Source: an uncultured Oscillospiraceae bacterium
Lineage (GTDB): Bacteria; Bacillota; Clostridia; Oscillospirales; Oscillospiraceae
Direction: 5' to 3'
Length of the DNA: 10,744 nt
Assembly (NCBI GenBank): GCA_934591725.1
Contig: CAKTPR010000072.1
Location: forward strand, 1-10,744
Part shown: positions 1 through 6,517 of the stretch, piece by piece
Layout: the number at the start of each line of letters is the position of its first letter
Numbering within the stretch: the stretch's first letter is position 1
The notes under the pieces: model-generated
Databases searched by the model: none
What the model was told of the DNA's origin: nothing
Seen by the model: the letters and a program-made list of their open reading frames with translations, nothing else
Position numbers and translations under genes: made by a program

Positions 1-450
1 CGCTGCGTTGTCCATTTCTACCGCAATATTTTCTCTGTCGTTCCCAAATCCAAGGTCAAAATTGTGGCGAAAATGCTTAAGGCGATCCATGCACAGGAGA
101 ACAAGAATGCCTCTCGTGAAAAAGCAAAGGCAGTAGTTGCCGAGTTGAAAGCAATGAAGCTGAAAGAAGCAGCGAAGAAAGTGGAGGATGGCATCGAAGA
201 AACGCTGACCTACTACGACTTCCCAAGCGAGCATTGGACACGTATCCGCACCAACAATGTGATCGAACGGCTGAACCGAGAGATCCGCCGTAGGACTCGC
301 GTGGTGGGGACATTCCCGGATGGGAACTCTGCCCTGATGCTGGTCTGTGCGAGGCTGCGCCATGTGGCAGGCACCCAGTGGGGCAACAAGAAGTACATGA
401 ACATGAAGCATCTGGAGGCAGCCATGGACGACGCCTCTATTGCCGGCTGA
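1..450 (+). CDS. IS256-family transposase, C-terminal part (5' truncated by window edge)
   Basis: This is the C-terminal ~149 residues of a mutator/IS256-type DDE transposase, the enzyme that cuts and rejoins the ends of its own insertion sequence. The frame is open from the first base, so the true start lies outside the window; the GTG at 64 is internal. Visible features are the segment RCVVHFYRN at the left edge and the block RIRTNNVIERLNREIRRRT, which in this family carries the catalytic glutamate (the E of NNVIER), followed by VVGTFPDGNSALMLVCARLR and a C-terminal WGNKKYMNMKHLEA segment. The end at a normal stop, with full C-terminal motifs, gives no sign of decay in the visible part. The likely right end of the element follows about 50 bp downstream. 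Family assignment is secure; whether the copy is complete and active cannot be judged without the left half. Confidence 0.93.
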   Translation, partial: RCVVHFYRNIFSVVPKSKVKIVAKMLKAIHAQENKNASREKAKAVVAELKAMKLKEAAKKVEDGIEETLTYYDFPSEHWTRIRTNNVIERLNREIRRRTRVVGTFPDGNSALMLVCARLRHVAGTQWGNKKYMNMKHLEAAMDDASIAG

Positions 451-475
451 CTTCATTCTGCCGGAGCCTGCAAAC

Positions 476-503
476 AATTTTGCGCATAATTCTTGACAGT
501 ACC
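476..503 (+). mobile_element. probable right terminal inverted repeat of the IS256-type element
   Basis: Between the transposase stop and the next unrelated DNA lies an AT-rich stretch ending in CTTGACAGTACC at 492-503. IS256-type elements commonly end a few tens of bases after the transposase stop with a terminal repeat of this general kind (outer end reading GGTACTGTCAAG inward). The bases just after it (504-512) would be the target duplication. The left end is outside the window, so neither the inverted repeat nor the duplication can be confirmed; the exact boundary is an inference. Confidence 0.5.
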
Positions 504-535
504 TTAGGGTGTTGCACTTCGGATTGTAACCTGTC

Positions 536-582
536 CTCCCCTTGAGAAACAAGGGGAGCTGGCGCGAAGCGCCTGAGGGGAT
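536..582 (+). repeat. two-hairpin intergenic repeat, copy 1
   Basis: A 9-bp perfect stem (CTCCCCTTG 536-544, loop AGAAA 545-549, CAAGGGGAG 550-558) is followed by CT and a second hairpin (GGCGC 561-565, loop GAA, GCGCC 569-573) and a conserved tail TGAGGGGAT (574-582). The same arrangement occurs in reverse orientation at 8565-8617. The sequence is non-coding, sits just outside the insertion-sequence end and resembles short palindromic intergenic repeats known from gut Clostridia (recalled, not searched). It could act as an RNA hairpin or be a small non-autonomous mobile repeat. Confidence 0.75.
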
Positions 583-670
583 AAAGCCCTGCGCAGCATT
601 TACTATTTCCAAACCGAAAATTTACGGAATCGCAATAAATCACAAGTCCAAAAGTGATACCATACACTTT

Positions 671-714
671 GTATTTACAAAACGATCCGGAGACCCATAC
701 GGGTCTCCGGATCG
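671..714 (-). terminator. intrinsic terminator of tRNA-Arg
   Basis: A perfect 14-bp stem (683-696 with 701-714, loop of 4 bases) lies directly beyond the 3' end of the minus-strand tRNA. Read on the minus strand it is followed by TTTTG and further T-rich sequence. It is therefore a strong rho-independent terminator for the single tRNA unit. Confidence 0.9.
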
Positions 715-720
715 GACAAG

Positions 721-797
721 TGGCACTCCCGGCGCGATTTGAACGCGCGACCTTCCGCTTAGGAGGCGGATGCTCTATCCTGCTGAGCTACGGAAGC
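721..797 (-). tRNA. tRNA-Arg, anticodon CCT
   Basis: The reverse complement folds as a complete 77-nt tRNA with the 3' CCA encoded at 721-723. The acceptor stem GCTTCCG pairs with CGGGAGT (two G-U pairs). The D arm is GCTC...GAGC. The anticodon stem TCCGC/GCGGA encloses the loop CTCCTAA, giving anticodon CCT, which reads the arginine codon AGG. The T arm is GCGCG-TTCAAAT-CGCGC. It is a single-tRNA transcription unit with its own consensus promoter and terminator. The nearby insertion-sequence end is at least 200 bp beyond the tRNA 3' end, so the tRNA is not itself disrupted. Confidence 0.97.
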
Positions 798-814
798 ATA
801 CTTAAAGCTTGTAT

Positions 815-843
815 ATTGTAACGCAGAACTGTCTGTATGTCAA
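815..843 (-). promoter_or_regulatory. sigma-A type promoter of tRNA-Arg
   Basis: On the minus strand TTGACA (838-843), a 17-bp spacer and TACAAT (815-820) form a near-perfect housekeeping promoter. Its expected start, around 808, is about 11 bases before the mature tRNA 5' end. It lies in the gap shared with the divergent ABC transporter gene. Confidence 0.85.
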
Positions 844-870
844 TAAATTCTTAGCATAGAAGGTTGAACA

Positions 871-3786
871 ATGCTCAAACTCAAGGACATTAAGAAGGAT
901 TACACCGTCGGTGACTCGACCGTCCACGCGCTCAAGGGCGTGAATCTGGAGTTCCGTGAGAACGAATTTGTTGCGATCCTCGGTCACTCCGGCTGCGGTA
1001 AGACGACGCTGCTGAACATCATCGGCGGACTTGACCAGTACACCTCCGGCGACCTTATCATAAACAACAAGTCTACCAAGAACTTTACCGACGCCGATTG
1101 GGATTCCTACCGCAACCATTCCATTGGCTTTGTCTTTCAGTCCTATAACCTCATCCCGCATCAGACCGTTCTCTCGAATGTCGAGCTTGCGCTGACGCTC
1201 TCGGGCGTTGCCCCGGCGGAGCGAAAGGCGAGGGCGACTGAGGCGCTCAGAAAGGTCGGCCTCGGCGATCAGCTCAACAAGAAGCCGAACCAGATGTCCG
1301 GCGGCCAGATGCAGCGCGTCGCCATCGCCCGTGCGCTCGTTAACGACCCAGATATCCTGCTTGCCGACGAGCCTACCGGCGCGCTCGACTCCGAGACTTC
1401 CGTGCAGATCATGGACATCCTCAAGGAGATATCCAAGGATAAGCTCATCATCATGGTCACGCATAACCCGGAGCTTGCCCTGAGCTACGCAAGCCGCGTC
1501 ATCAAGCTCAAGGACGGCCTTATCGTGGACGACAGCGCCCCATACAGCTCCGAGGGCGAGGAGCGGCACGAGCCGGCCAAGACCGAAAAAACCTCAATGG
1601 GCTTCTTTACAGCGCTCGCGCTATCCACCAATAACCTTATGACCAAGAAGGCGCGCACCATTCTCACGGCCTTTGCCGGAAGCATCGGCATCATCGGCAT
1701 CGCGCTCATAATGTCGCTCTCAAACGGCATACAGAACTATATCGACAAGGTGCAGGAGGACACGCTCTCAAGCTACCCCATTACTATACAGGCCGAAGCC
1801 GTGGACATGACGAGCATGATGACCTCCATGATGGGCGTTCAGGCCGAGGCGGAGGAGAACCAGCACGAGCGCGACGCCGTGTATTCCAGCACCGTCATGT
1901 ATGAGATGATGAATTCCATGGTCTCCGCCGATACGCAGACCAATAACCTCAAGGCCTTCAAGGACTATCTTGAGAACGCAGAGGATATCTCGCAGTATAT
2001 AAGCTCCGTGCAGTATTCCTATGATCTCGACATGAACCTCTACGCCGAGGACGTTGACGGCAACATCGTCAAGACCGATGTTGTCGAGCTTCTGCAAAGC
2101 GCGATGGGGCAGACCTTCGGCGGCGATTACAGCGCGTACTTCGATACCTTCGGCTCTGCATATTCCGCAATGGACGCATGGCAGGAGATGCTGCCCGGCG
2201 AAAACGGCGAGGTCATAAGCCCGCTGCTCAAGGCGCAGTACGATGTCCTCTACGGCCGCTGGCCGGAGAAGTACGATGAGGTCGTGCTGGTCGTGGATAA
2301 AAACAACGAGGTCTCCGACCTTGTTCTCTACGCCCTCGGACTCAAGTCGAACTCCACCCTGTCCGATGATATGGAGGCCTTCATGGCGCAGGAGAATCTC
2401 CGCACCGAGAAGGAGAGCTGGACATATGAGGATATATGCAGCCGCACCTTCCGCTATATCTATCCCGCCGATGAGTATGAATATGACGAGGACGAGGAAG
2501 AGTACGTCAAGGTCGACGACGAGGAGCTTGGACTCAAGACTCTGTATAAAAACGGCCTGGAGGTAAAGATCGTCGGCATCATCCGTCAGGATGAGGACGC
2601 AATGTCCGGCATGATGACCGGCGCGATAGGCTACACCCACGCGCTCATCGAGCACGTTGTCGAGCAGGCGGCGGAGAAGGAGCTTGTGAAAGCGCAGCTC
2701 GACGACCCTGAGCACGATGTCTTCAACGGCCTGCCTTTCCTTGACGATACCGACGAGGCCTTCACCAAGAACAGCAAGATCGAGGCGGCAAAGCAGTATA
2801 TCGCCGACGCGACCGATGAGGAGCTTGCCGAGCTCTACGTCAAGTACATGAGCGTTCCAGAGGACGATTATGTTCAGGAGCTCATTGATGAGCAGATGAA
2901 GGACATGACCCGCGCCGACATCGAAAAGATGGTGACGGACTATTACCCCGGCTATGAATCCATGCTCAAGAAGATGGACGACGACACGCTTTTTGAGTAC
3001 ATCGAGAAGATGATCGGCGAGCAGATCAAGGAGCAGTACGGCATCAAGATGGCGAATATGTACAGCTACCTGTCCGACAGCACGCTTGCGCATGACTTCG
3101 GTCTGCTCTCGCTCGAAGACGACGATTACCTCTGGCTGTACGAAAACGCCATGCCTCCCATATATTCGACTAGCACCCTCAAGGATAACCTCAAGAAGCT
3201 CGGCTATGTCGACCTCGACAGCCCCAGCAAGATAAATATCTATGCTTCCACCTTTGAGGACAAGGACGCGATAGCCGACGCGATAGAGCGCTATAACGAC
3301 AGCGTCTCCGATGACGATAAGATAGAGTACACCGATATCGTCGCGCTGCTGATGAGCTCCATTTCTACTATTATAAACGTCATCAGCTACGTGCTCATCG
3401 CCTTTGTCGCGATCTCCCTCGTCGTCTCGTCGATCATGATCGGCATCATCACCTATATCAGCGTCCTTGAGCGCACAAAGGAGATAGGCATTCTCCGCGC
3501 GATAGGCGCGTCGAAGCGCGATGTGTCCCGCGTGTTCAATGCCGAGACCTTCATCATCGGCCTTATCGCCGGCCTTATCGGTATCGGCGCGACGCTGCTT
3601 CTGAATATACCGATCAATATAATCGTCCATGACCTGACGGGCATCTACGCCATCAACTCCACGCTCCCTGCCGTCGGCGGTATAGCGCTGGTGCTGATAA
3701 GCGTCGGCCTGACCTTCATCGCGGGTCTGATCCCCTCCGGCCTTGCCGCGAAGAAGGATCCCGTCGAAGCGCTGCGGACGGAATAA
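871..3786 (+). CDS. ABC transporter, fused ATPase and FtsX/MacB-type permease with giant external domain
   Basis: This 971-residue protein joins an ABC ATPase to a permease. Residues 1-225 hold Walker A GHSGCGKTT (38-46), Q-loop Q90, signature SGGQ (143-146), Walker B ILLADE (162-167, catalytic E167) and the H-loop H198; this is the MacB/LolD/BceA subtype. One membrane span follows at about 262-285, then a ~540-residue presumed extracellular region, then an FtsX-type core with three spans near 833-862, 893-916 and 935-960 separated by the cytoplasmic loop ERTKEIGILRAIGASKRDV. The external region is two to three times longer than in MacB, very acidic (for example 533-553) and methionine-rich near 311-352. 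FtsX-type pumps of this kind export or extract peptides, lipoproteins or antibiotics, or transmit force; the substrate is not evident. The ATG follows AGAAGG by 7 bases. It is monocistronic: tRNA-Arg is divergent and a terminator follows. No two-component system is adjacent. Confidence 0.93.
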   Translation: MLKLKDIKKDYTVGDSTVHALKGVNLEFRENEFVAILGHSGCGKTTLLNIIGGLDQYTSGDLIINNKSTKNFTDADWDSYRNHSIGFVFQSYNLIPHQTVLSNVELALTLSGVAPAERKARATEALRKVGLGDQLNKKPNQMSGGQMQRVAIARALVNDPDILLADEPTGALDSETSVQIMDILKEISKDKLIIMVTHNPELALSYASRVIKLKDGLIVDDSAPYSSEGEERHEPAKTEKTSMGFFTALALSTNNLMTKKARTILTAFAGSIGIIGIALIMSLSNGIQNYIDKVQEDTLSSYPITIQAEAVDMTSMMTSMMGVQAEAEENQHERDAVYSSTVMYEMMNSMVSADTQTNNLKAFKDYLENAEDISQYISSVQYSYDLDMNLYAEDVDGNIVKTDVVELLQSAMGQTFGGDYSAYFDTFGSAYSAMDAWQEMLPGENGEVISPLLKAQYDVLYGRWPEKYDEVVLVVDKNNEVSDLVLYALGLKSNSTLSDDMEAFMAQENLRTEKESWTYEDICSRTFRYIYPADEYEYDEDEEEYVKVDDEELGLKTLYKNGLEVKIVGIIRQDEDAMSGMMTGAIGYTHALIEHVVEQAAEKELVKAQLDDPEHDVFNGLPFLDDTDEAFTKNSKIEAAKQYIADATDEELAELYVKYMSVPEDDYVQELIDEQMKDMTRADIEKMVTDYYPGYESMLKKMDDDTLFEYIEKMIGEQIKEQYGIKMANMYSYLSDSTLAHDFGLLSLEDDDYLWLYENAMPPIYSTSTLKDNLKKLGYVDLDSPSKINIYASTFEDKDAIADAIERYNDSVSDDDKIEYTDIVALLMSSISTIINVISYVLIAFVAISLVVSSIMIGIITYISVLERTKEIGILRAIGASKRDVSRVFNAETFIIGLIAGLIGIGATLLLNIPINIIVHDLTGIYAINSTLPAVGGIALVLISVGLTFIAGLIPSGLAAKKDPVEALRTE

Positions 3787-3817
3787 AAAACGTAATGACT
3801 TTATTGAAAGCAGGACG

Positions 3818-3853
3818 AGCAGGACGGATGCACGTGCATCCGCCCTGCTTTTA
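3818..3853 (+). terminator. intrinsic terminator of the ABC transporter gene
   Basis: AGCAGG-a-CGGATGCA (3818-3832) pairs with TGCATCCG-c-CCTGCT (3835-3849) with one internal mismatch, followed by TTTT. It lies about 30 bp after the transporter stop and separates it from the toxin-antitoxin promoter. Confidence 0.85.
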
Positions 3854-3876
3854 CTGTTAAGGGGCGAAAGCTACAC

Positions 3877-3905
3877 TTGATTTGTGGCTTTATTTAGGGT
3901 ATAAT
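3877..3905 (+). promoter_or_regulatory. promoter of the toxin-antitoxin operon
   Basis: TTGATT (3877-3882), a 17-bp spacer and a perfect TATAAT (3900-3905) lie 26 bp before the antitoxin ATG. The predicted start is near 3912, inside the right half of an inverted repeat, which fits repression by the module's own protein. Confidence 0.85.
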
Positions 3906-3915
3906 ATAGCCACAA
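3882..3915. promoter_or_regulatory. inverted-repeat operator of the toxin-antitoxin operon
   Basis: TTGTGGCT (3882-3889) and AGCCACAA (3908-3915) are perfect 8-bp inverted arms separated by 18 bp and centred on the -10 box. Arm centres are 26 bp apart, so both arms lie on roughly the same face after about 2.5 turns. Phd/YefM-type antitoxins, alone or with toxin, repress their own promoters through such palindromes; occupancy here would cover the -10 and the start site. Binding itself is inferred. Confidence 0.7.
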
Positions 3916-3931
3916 GAAAGGGGCCGATACT

Positions 3932-4189
3932 ATGCAGATCATTCCTATGCGCGATTTGAAGAATACAGTCGAGGTCGAGCGCCTCTGCGCTGAAGAGAAC
4001 GGGCCGGTATATGTCACGAAAAACGGCTACGGACGTCTGGTGGTCATGGACATTGAGTATTACGAGAGAACCATGCGGAAGATGTACGAAGCACAGGCTC
4101 TCATTGCCGGAATGGCAGACGCGGAGAACGGCCGGGTGGTGGATGGAGCGTCCGCCATTAAGGGGATAAGGGACAAATATGGCGTCTGA
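3932..4189 (+). CDS. type II antitoxin, Phd/YefM-like
   Basis: This 85-residue protein has the layout of a Phd/YefM antitoxin: an N-terminal DNA-binding half beginning MQIIPMRDLKNT, with the family-typical segment PVYVTKNGYGRLVVMDIEYYERT (approximately residues 25-47), and a C-terminal tail that would wrap and neutralise the toxin. The ATG at 3932 is preceded by AAAGGGG at good spacing. The stop overlaps the toxin start by 11 bases, so the two are translationally coupled, antitoxin first, as is usual. The promoter just upstream carries an inverted repeat over its -10 box, consistent with self-repression. Phd/YefM assignment is from sequence resemblance; the exact subfamily is not certain. Confidence 0.87.
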   Translation: MQIIPMRDLKNTVEVERLCAEENGPVYVTKNGYGRLVVMDIEYYERTMRKMYEAQALIAGMADAENGRVVDGASAIKGIRDKYGV

Positions 4190-4514
4190 ATTCGGTTATA
4201 AGCTCACCGACAAAGCGGAGGCTGATTTGGACGGAATCGTATCCTATATTTCTGTCCAGCTTGCCAACAGACAGGCGGCCGCTGATTTTCTGGATAAGCT
4301 GCAAGCGGCCATCAATGAAGCCTGCGCTTTTCCGGAAAGCGGAGTGCCGGTGGAAAATGAATTTCTTCCGTATAAGGCCATACGCAAGAAAACAATCAGC
4401 AGCTATATTATGTACTATTTTCCGGATATGAAAGCGGAAACGATCTATATTCTGCGCATCATATATGGCAGAAGAAATCTTGATGAGATACTTCGTGAAA
4501 TGAGCCTTTCATAA
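4179..4514 (+). CDS. type II toxin, RelE/ParE superfamily
   Basis: This 111-residue protein has the RelE/ParE fold pattern: an N-terminal strand (GYKLTDKAEADL), two helices (about residues 14-50), then a sheet ending in the family hallmark ILRIIYGRRNLDEIL (91-105). RelE members cleave mRNA in the ribosome and ParE members poison DNA gyrase. The C-terminal RIIYGRRN resembles both, and I cannot assign the target from sequence alone. A basic patch RKK (69-71) precedes the central strand. The ATG overlaps the antitoxin stop (ATGGCGTCTGA), giving coupled translation. A strong terminator follows within 5 bases. The reading frame is intact, so the module is probably functional, serving either as a stabilisation cassette or in phage defence (inference). 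Confidence 0.87.
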   Translation: MASEFGYKLTDKAEADLDGIVSYISVQLANRQAAADFLDKLQAAINEACAFPESGVPVENEFLPYKAIRKKTISSYIMYYFPDMKAETIYILRIIYGRRNLDEILREMSLS

Positions 4515-4517
4515 ACG

Positions 4518-4549
4518 AAAAGGAGCGAGTTTTTTACTCGCTCCTTTTT
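4518..4549. terminator. bidirectional intrinsic terminator between toxin and hisJ-like gene
   Basis: A 13-bp perfect stem (4518-4530 with 4536-4548) with a five-T loop separates the convergent toxin and PHP-phosphatase genes. It has a T run on the plus strand and four T's on the minus strand, so it can serve both genes. Confidence 0.9.
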
Positions 4550-4560
4550 AATTTAAACGA

Positions 4561-5352
4561 TCAAATCGCCACCGCGTCAAACCCGCTGCCGTTAAACTGC
4601 CACAGCTCTGTGAAGCCGCAGCTTTGCGCGAGGGTTTCAGCCTTATCGAACGCGCAGCATATCGCCGCGGCGGAGTGCGCATCGGAGCTTACGGTTATCC
4701 TGCCGCCGATGGCTTTCAGGTGCCGCAGCAGCTCCGGCGCGGGGTATGGTGTGCTCCTGTAGCCGCGGCTTATTGCCCCGGTGTTTATCTCGAATATCTT
4801 TCCCGCCGCGTTCAGCCGCTCCATTGCGGCGAATGCGGCGTCTCTGTATACGCTGCTGCCGCTGTCATAGAGCCGGTGCAGCTCGTCAAACTTCGTCAGC
4901 AAATCGAAGTGTCCGACGATGTCCGCCCGCGCGATGTCGGCAAGCTGGGCACACTGCGCATAGTATGCGCAGGCCGCAGCGTCCGCACTGCCGTAATGCT
5001 CGATGACCTGCCGCGCTTCCTCAACGGTGTTGTCGATCGTGGTTCCCGCGAGAGCGTGGACGGAAGCGATAACGTAGTCATAGCCATCGAAGCGCCGCGC
5101 GGAGCGCGAGTCGTATTCAAGGCCGCAGTATACCTCTATCTGTTCGCGGTACGTTTCACGGAGCCGCCGCAGCTCTGCCCTGAACTCCGGTTCGCGTTCC
5201 TCGCTGACGCACCATACCTCGCCCGGCACAGGACTGTGCGCGCTGATGCCGATCGACGTGAGCCCCGCGGATATCGCCGCGTTCACCATCGCCTCAGGTG
5301 TGTCCGCCCCGTCGTCAAAGGTGGTGTGGCAATGCAGATTCTGCTTTATCAT
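4561..5352 (-). CDS. hisJ: PHP-family histidinol-phosphatase (HisJ/HisK type)
   Basis: The product is a 263-residue PHP-domain metal phosphoesterase, close to the usual length of HisJ/HisK, which removes phosphate from histidinol phosphate in histidine synthesis. Metal ligands expected for the fold are visible: H7 and H9 (LHCHTTF), H39 (SAHSP), E79 (GLEYD), H99 (SVHAL), H148/D150 (GHFDLLTKF), and D224/H226 (SSDAH). The segment NTGAISRGYRSTPYP (190-204) is typical of the HisK group. The start at 5352 is chosen because it follows GGAGGG by 8 bases and lies downstream of a consensus promoter; a longer open frame to 5451 would begin upstream of that promoter. No other his gene is nearby, so another PHP phosphatase role cannot be excluded. 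Terminated by the shared hairpin at 4518-4549. Confidence 0.88.
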   Translation of the reverse strand: MIKQNLHCHTTFDDGADTPEAMVNAAISAGLTSIGISAHSPVPGEVWCVSEEREPEFRAELRRLRETYREQIEVYCGLEYDSRSARRFDGYDYVIASVHALAGTTIDNTVEEARQVIEHYGSADAAACAYYAQCAQLADIARADIVGHFDLLTKFDELHRLYDSGSSVYRDAAFAAMERLNAAGKIFEINTGAISRGYRSTPYPAPELLRHLKAIGGRITVSSDAHSAAAICCAFDKAETLAQSCGFTELWQFNGSGFDAVAI

Positions 5353-5400
5353 TTTGACGCCCTCCGTGATTTTCCGCTCATGCGGAACTATACAGCCATA

Positions 5401-5429
5401 ATTATAGGGTGAGCGGCAGTTGCTGTCAA
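5401..5429 (-). promoter_or_regulatory. consensus promoter of the histidinol-phosphatase gene
   Basis: On the minus strand TTGACA (5424-5429), a 17-bp spacer and TATAAT (5401-5406) match the housekeeping consensus exactly. The predicted start, near 5394, gives a leader of about 40 bases, and it fixes the gene start at 5352. Confidence 0.9.
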
Positions 5430-5672
5430 GTTTACAAAAAAGAGTTAACATAAAATCAAGAAGCAGTTACAAATGTTTGCATAACAATTACGAACACCCG
5501 CTTTGCTGCTCTGACAATATCGACAAAAATTTCCCGGAAAGTTTGACATATTATATATATTGACCTAAATGTAGAAAGCACTTCAATGTCAAGTCCGGAT
5601 ATTTTGTGTCGAATAAAGAAAAACCATGTCGGGCAATACGAGTTGGAAATAATTTACTCAACAATAATTCGC
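5430..5672. other. AT-rich intergenic stretch, no gene seen
   Basis: The gap between the minus-strand phosphatase promoter and the LysM gene promoter has no supported coding frame or RNA fold that I recognise. It contains a possible second plus-strand promoter, TTGACA (5543-5548), 17 bp, TAAATG (5566-5571), inside an alternating AT tract, which could give a long leader for the LysM gene. This is weak evidence. Confidence 0.4.
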
Positions 5673-5701
5673 TTTACATAACTATTTTTCTGTGATAGAC
5701 T
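5673..5701 (+). promoter_or_regulatory. promoter of the LysM protein gene
   Basis: TTTACA (5673-5678), a 17-bp spacer and TAGACT (5696-5701) lie 34 bp before the ATG. The -35 matches at five of six positions and the -10 at four of six. A start near 5708 leaves room for the AGGTGA ribosome site at 5721-5726. Confidence 0.6.
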
Positions 5702-5735
5702 CAACTCAGAAAACACGAGCAGGTGAAACAGAAAA

Positions 5736-6395
5736 ATGAAAGCAAGAAGGATATGGGCCTTTGTCATATCGTTGATAATTTGTCTCTCCGTGACAGCCCC
5801 GGCGTATGCGGACGCTTCGCAGCCGAAGGTGACCGTCAAGAAGGGGGACACGGTTTACGGCATATGCCAGAGTCTCGGCCTTGACTATAATATCTGCAAG
5901 AATACCATCATGCGCCTGAACGGCATGGAAAAGGAATCCGAGCTCAGCTCCATAAAGGTCGGCTCTACGCTGATCTTCCCTGCCTCCTCAAAGGACTGTG
6001 CCGAGAGCGGCAAGAGCGGCGATGATGAGGTCGAGTATTATATCATTCCCTACGTTATGGAAAAGGGCAACTGGCTCGCAAACATCTATTATTGCTGGGG
6101 ACTGGACTATGAGGATTACCTCGATGCCATCAACAGCCTCAATGACATTGCCGACCTCGATAAGATATATGTCGGTAAGCTCCTGTACCTGCCGACCACT
6201 AAGGAAAACCTTAAAAACGACAACTATACGACCGTTATGGCGCACGTGATGAGATCCGGCGAGACAGCCTATGACGTCTGCCAGAGCTACGGCTATGATT
6301 ACTATGACATGGAGGACACGCTGGTAAAGTATAACGGCGGCGCTGATATGACAAAGCTTCAGGCCGGCCAGAAGCTGCTGATACCGCTGATGTGA
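5736..6395 (+). CDS. secreted protein with three LysM-like domains
   Basis: This 219-residue protein begins with a clear signal peptide: KARR, a hydrophobic run at about 7-20, then a likely cleavage site AYA|DA after residue 25. The rest is three LysM-like units of about 52 residues: 31-83 (VKKGDTVYGICQSLGLDY...VGSTLIFPA), 101-153 (YIIPYVMEKGNWLANIYY...VGKLLYLPT) and 167-217 (HVMRSGETAYDVCQSYGYDY...AGQKLLIP). LysM binds N-acetylglucosamine glycans such as peptidoglycan. No hydrolase, sortase or anchor domain is present, so it is probably a wall-bound adaptor or structural protein outside the membrane (inference). Unit 2 departs most from consensus. The chain is rich in tyrosine and has several cysteines (44, 54, 88, 120, 182). 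The ATG follows AGGTGA by 9 bases. No strong terminator separates it from the small gene downstream. Confidence 0.88.
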   Translation: MKARRIWAFVISLIICLSVTAPAYADASQPKVTVKKGDTVYGICQSLGLDYNICKNTIMRLNGMEKESELSSIKVGSTLIFPASSKDCAESGKSGDDEVEYYIIPYVMEKGNWLANIYYCWGLDYEDYLDAINSLNDIADLDKIYVGKLLYLPTTKENLKNDNYTTVMAHVMRSGETAYDVCQSYGYDYYDMEDTLVKYNGGADMTKLQAGQKLLIPLM

Positions 6396-6415
6396 TACTG
6401 CAATATCAACAATTG

Positions 6416-6445
6416 TTGAGCTTCAGTTGACCTGAGTTTTATATT
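6416..6445 (+). promoter_or_regulatory. possible promoter of the small membrane-protein gene
   Basis: TTGAGC (6416-6421), an 18-bp spacer and TATATT (6440-6445) form a candidate promoter in the 122-bp gap before the miniprotein. The -10 matches five of six. Read-through from the LysM gene is an equally good explanation for its expression. Confidence 0.4.
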
Positions 6446-6517
6446 GACAGGTTATAAATTAAACACACAAGAAAAAAGCTGTATCGGATTTCAGCTCAAG
6501 ATATGGAGGAAAATAAA

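Noticed and set aside
1768..3630. Long open frame of 620 codons on the minus strand, opposite the ABC transporter
   Set aside because: It is antisense to a gene with full ABC motifs. Its translation is a low-complexity mix of H, D, V and L with no domain, caused by codon bias of the true gene.
4624..5412. Open frame of 262 codons on the plus strand, opposite the PHP phosphatase
   Set aside because: The minus strand has complete PHP metal motifs, a ribosome site and a consensus promoter; the plus-strand product is arginine/valine-rich without domains.
5353..5451. Longer start for the phosphatase at 5451
   Set aside because: It begins upstream of the perfect TTGACA-N17-TATAAT promoter and lacks a ribosome site; PHP proteins begin close to the first HxH as at 5352.
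6406..6420. Palindrome TCAACAATTGTTGA after the LysM gene
   Set aside because: The hairpin would be short with no T run, so I do not call it a terminator; an AT-rich chance palindrome is likely.
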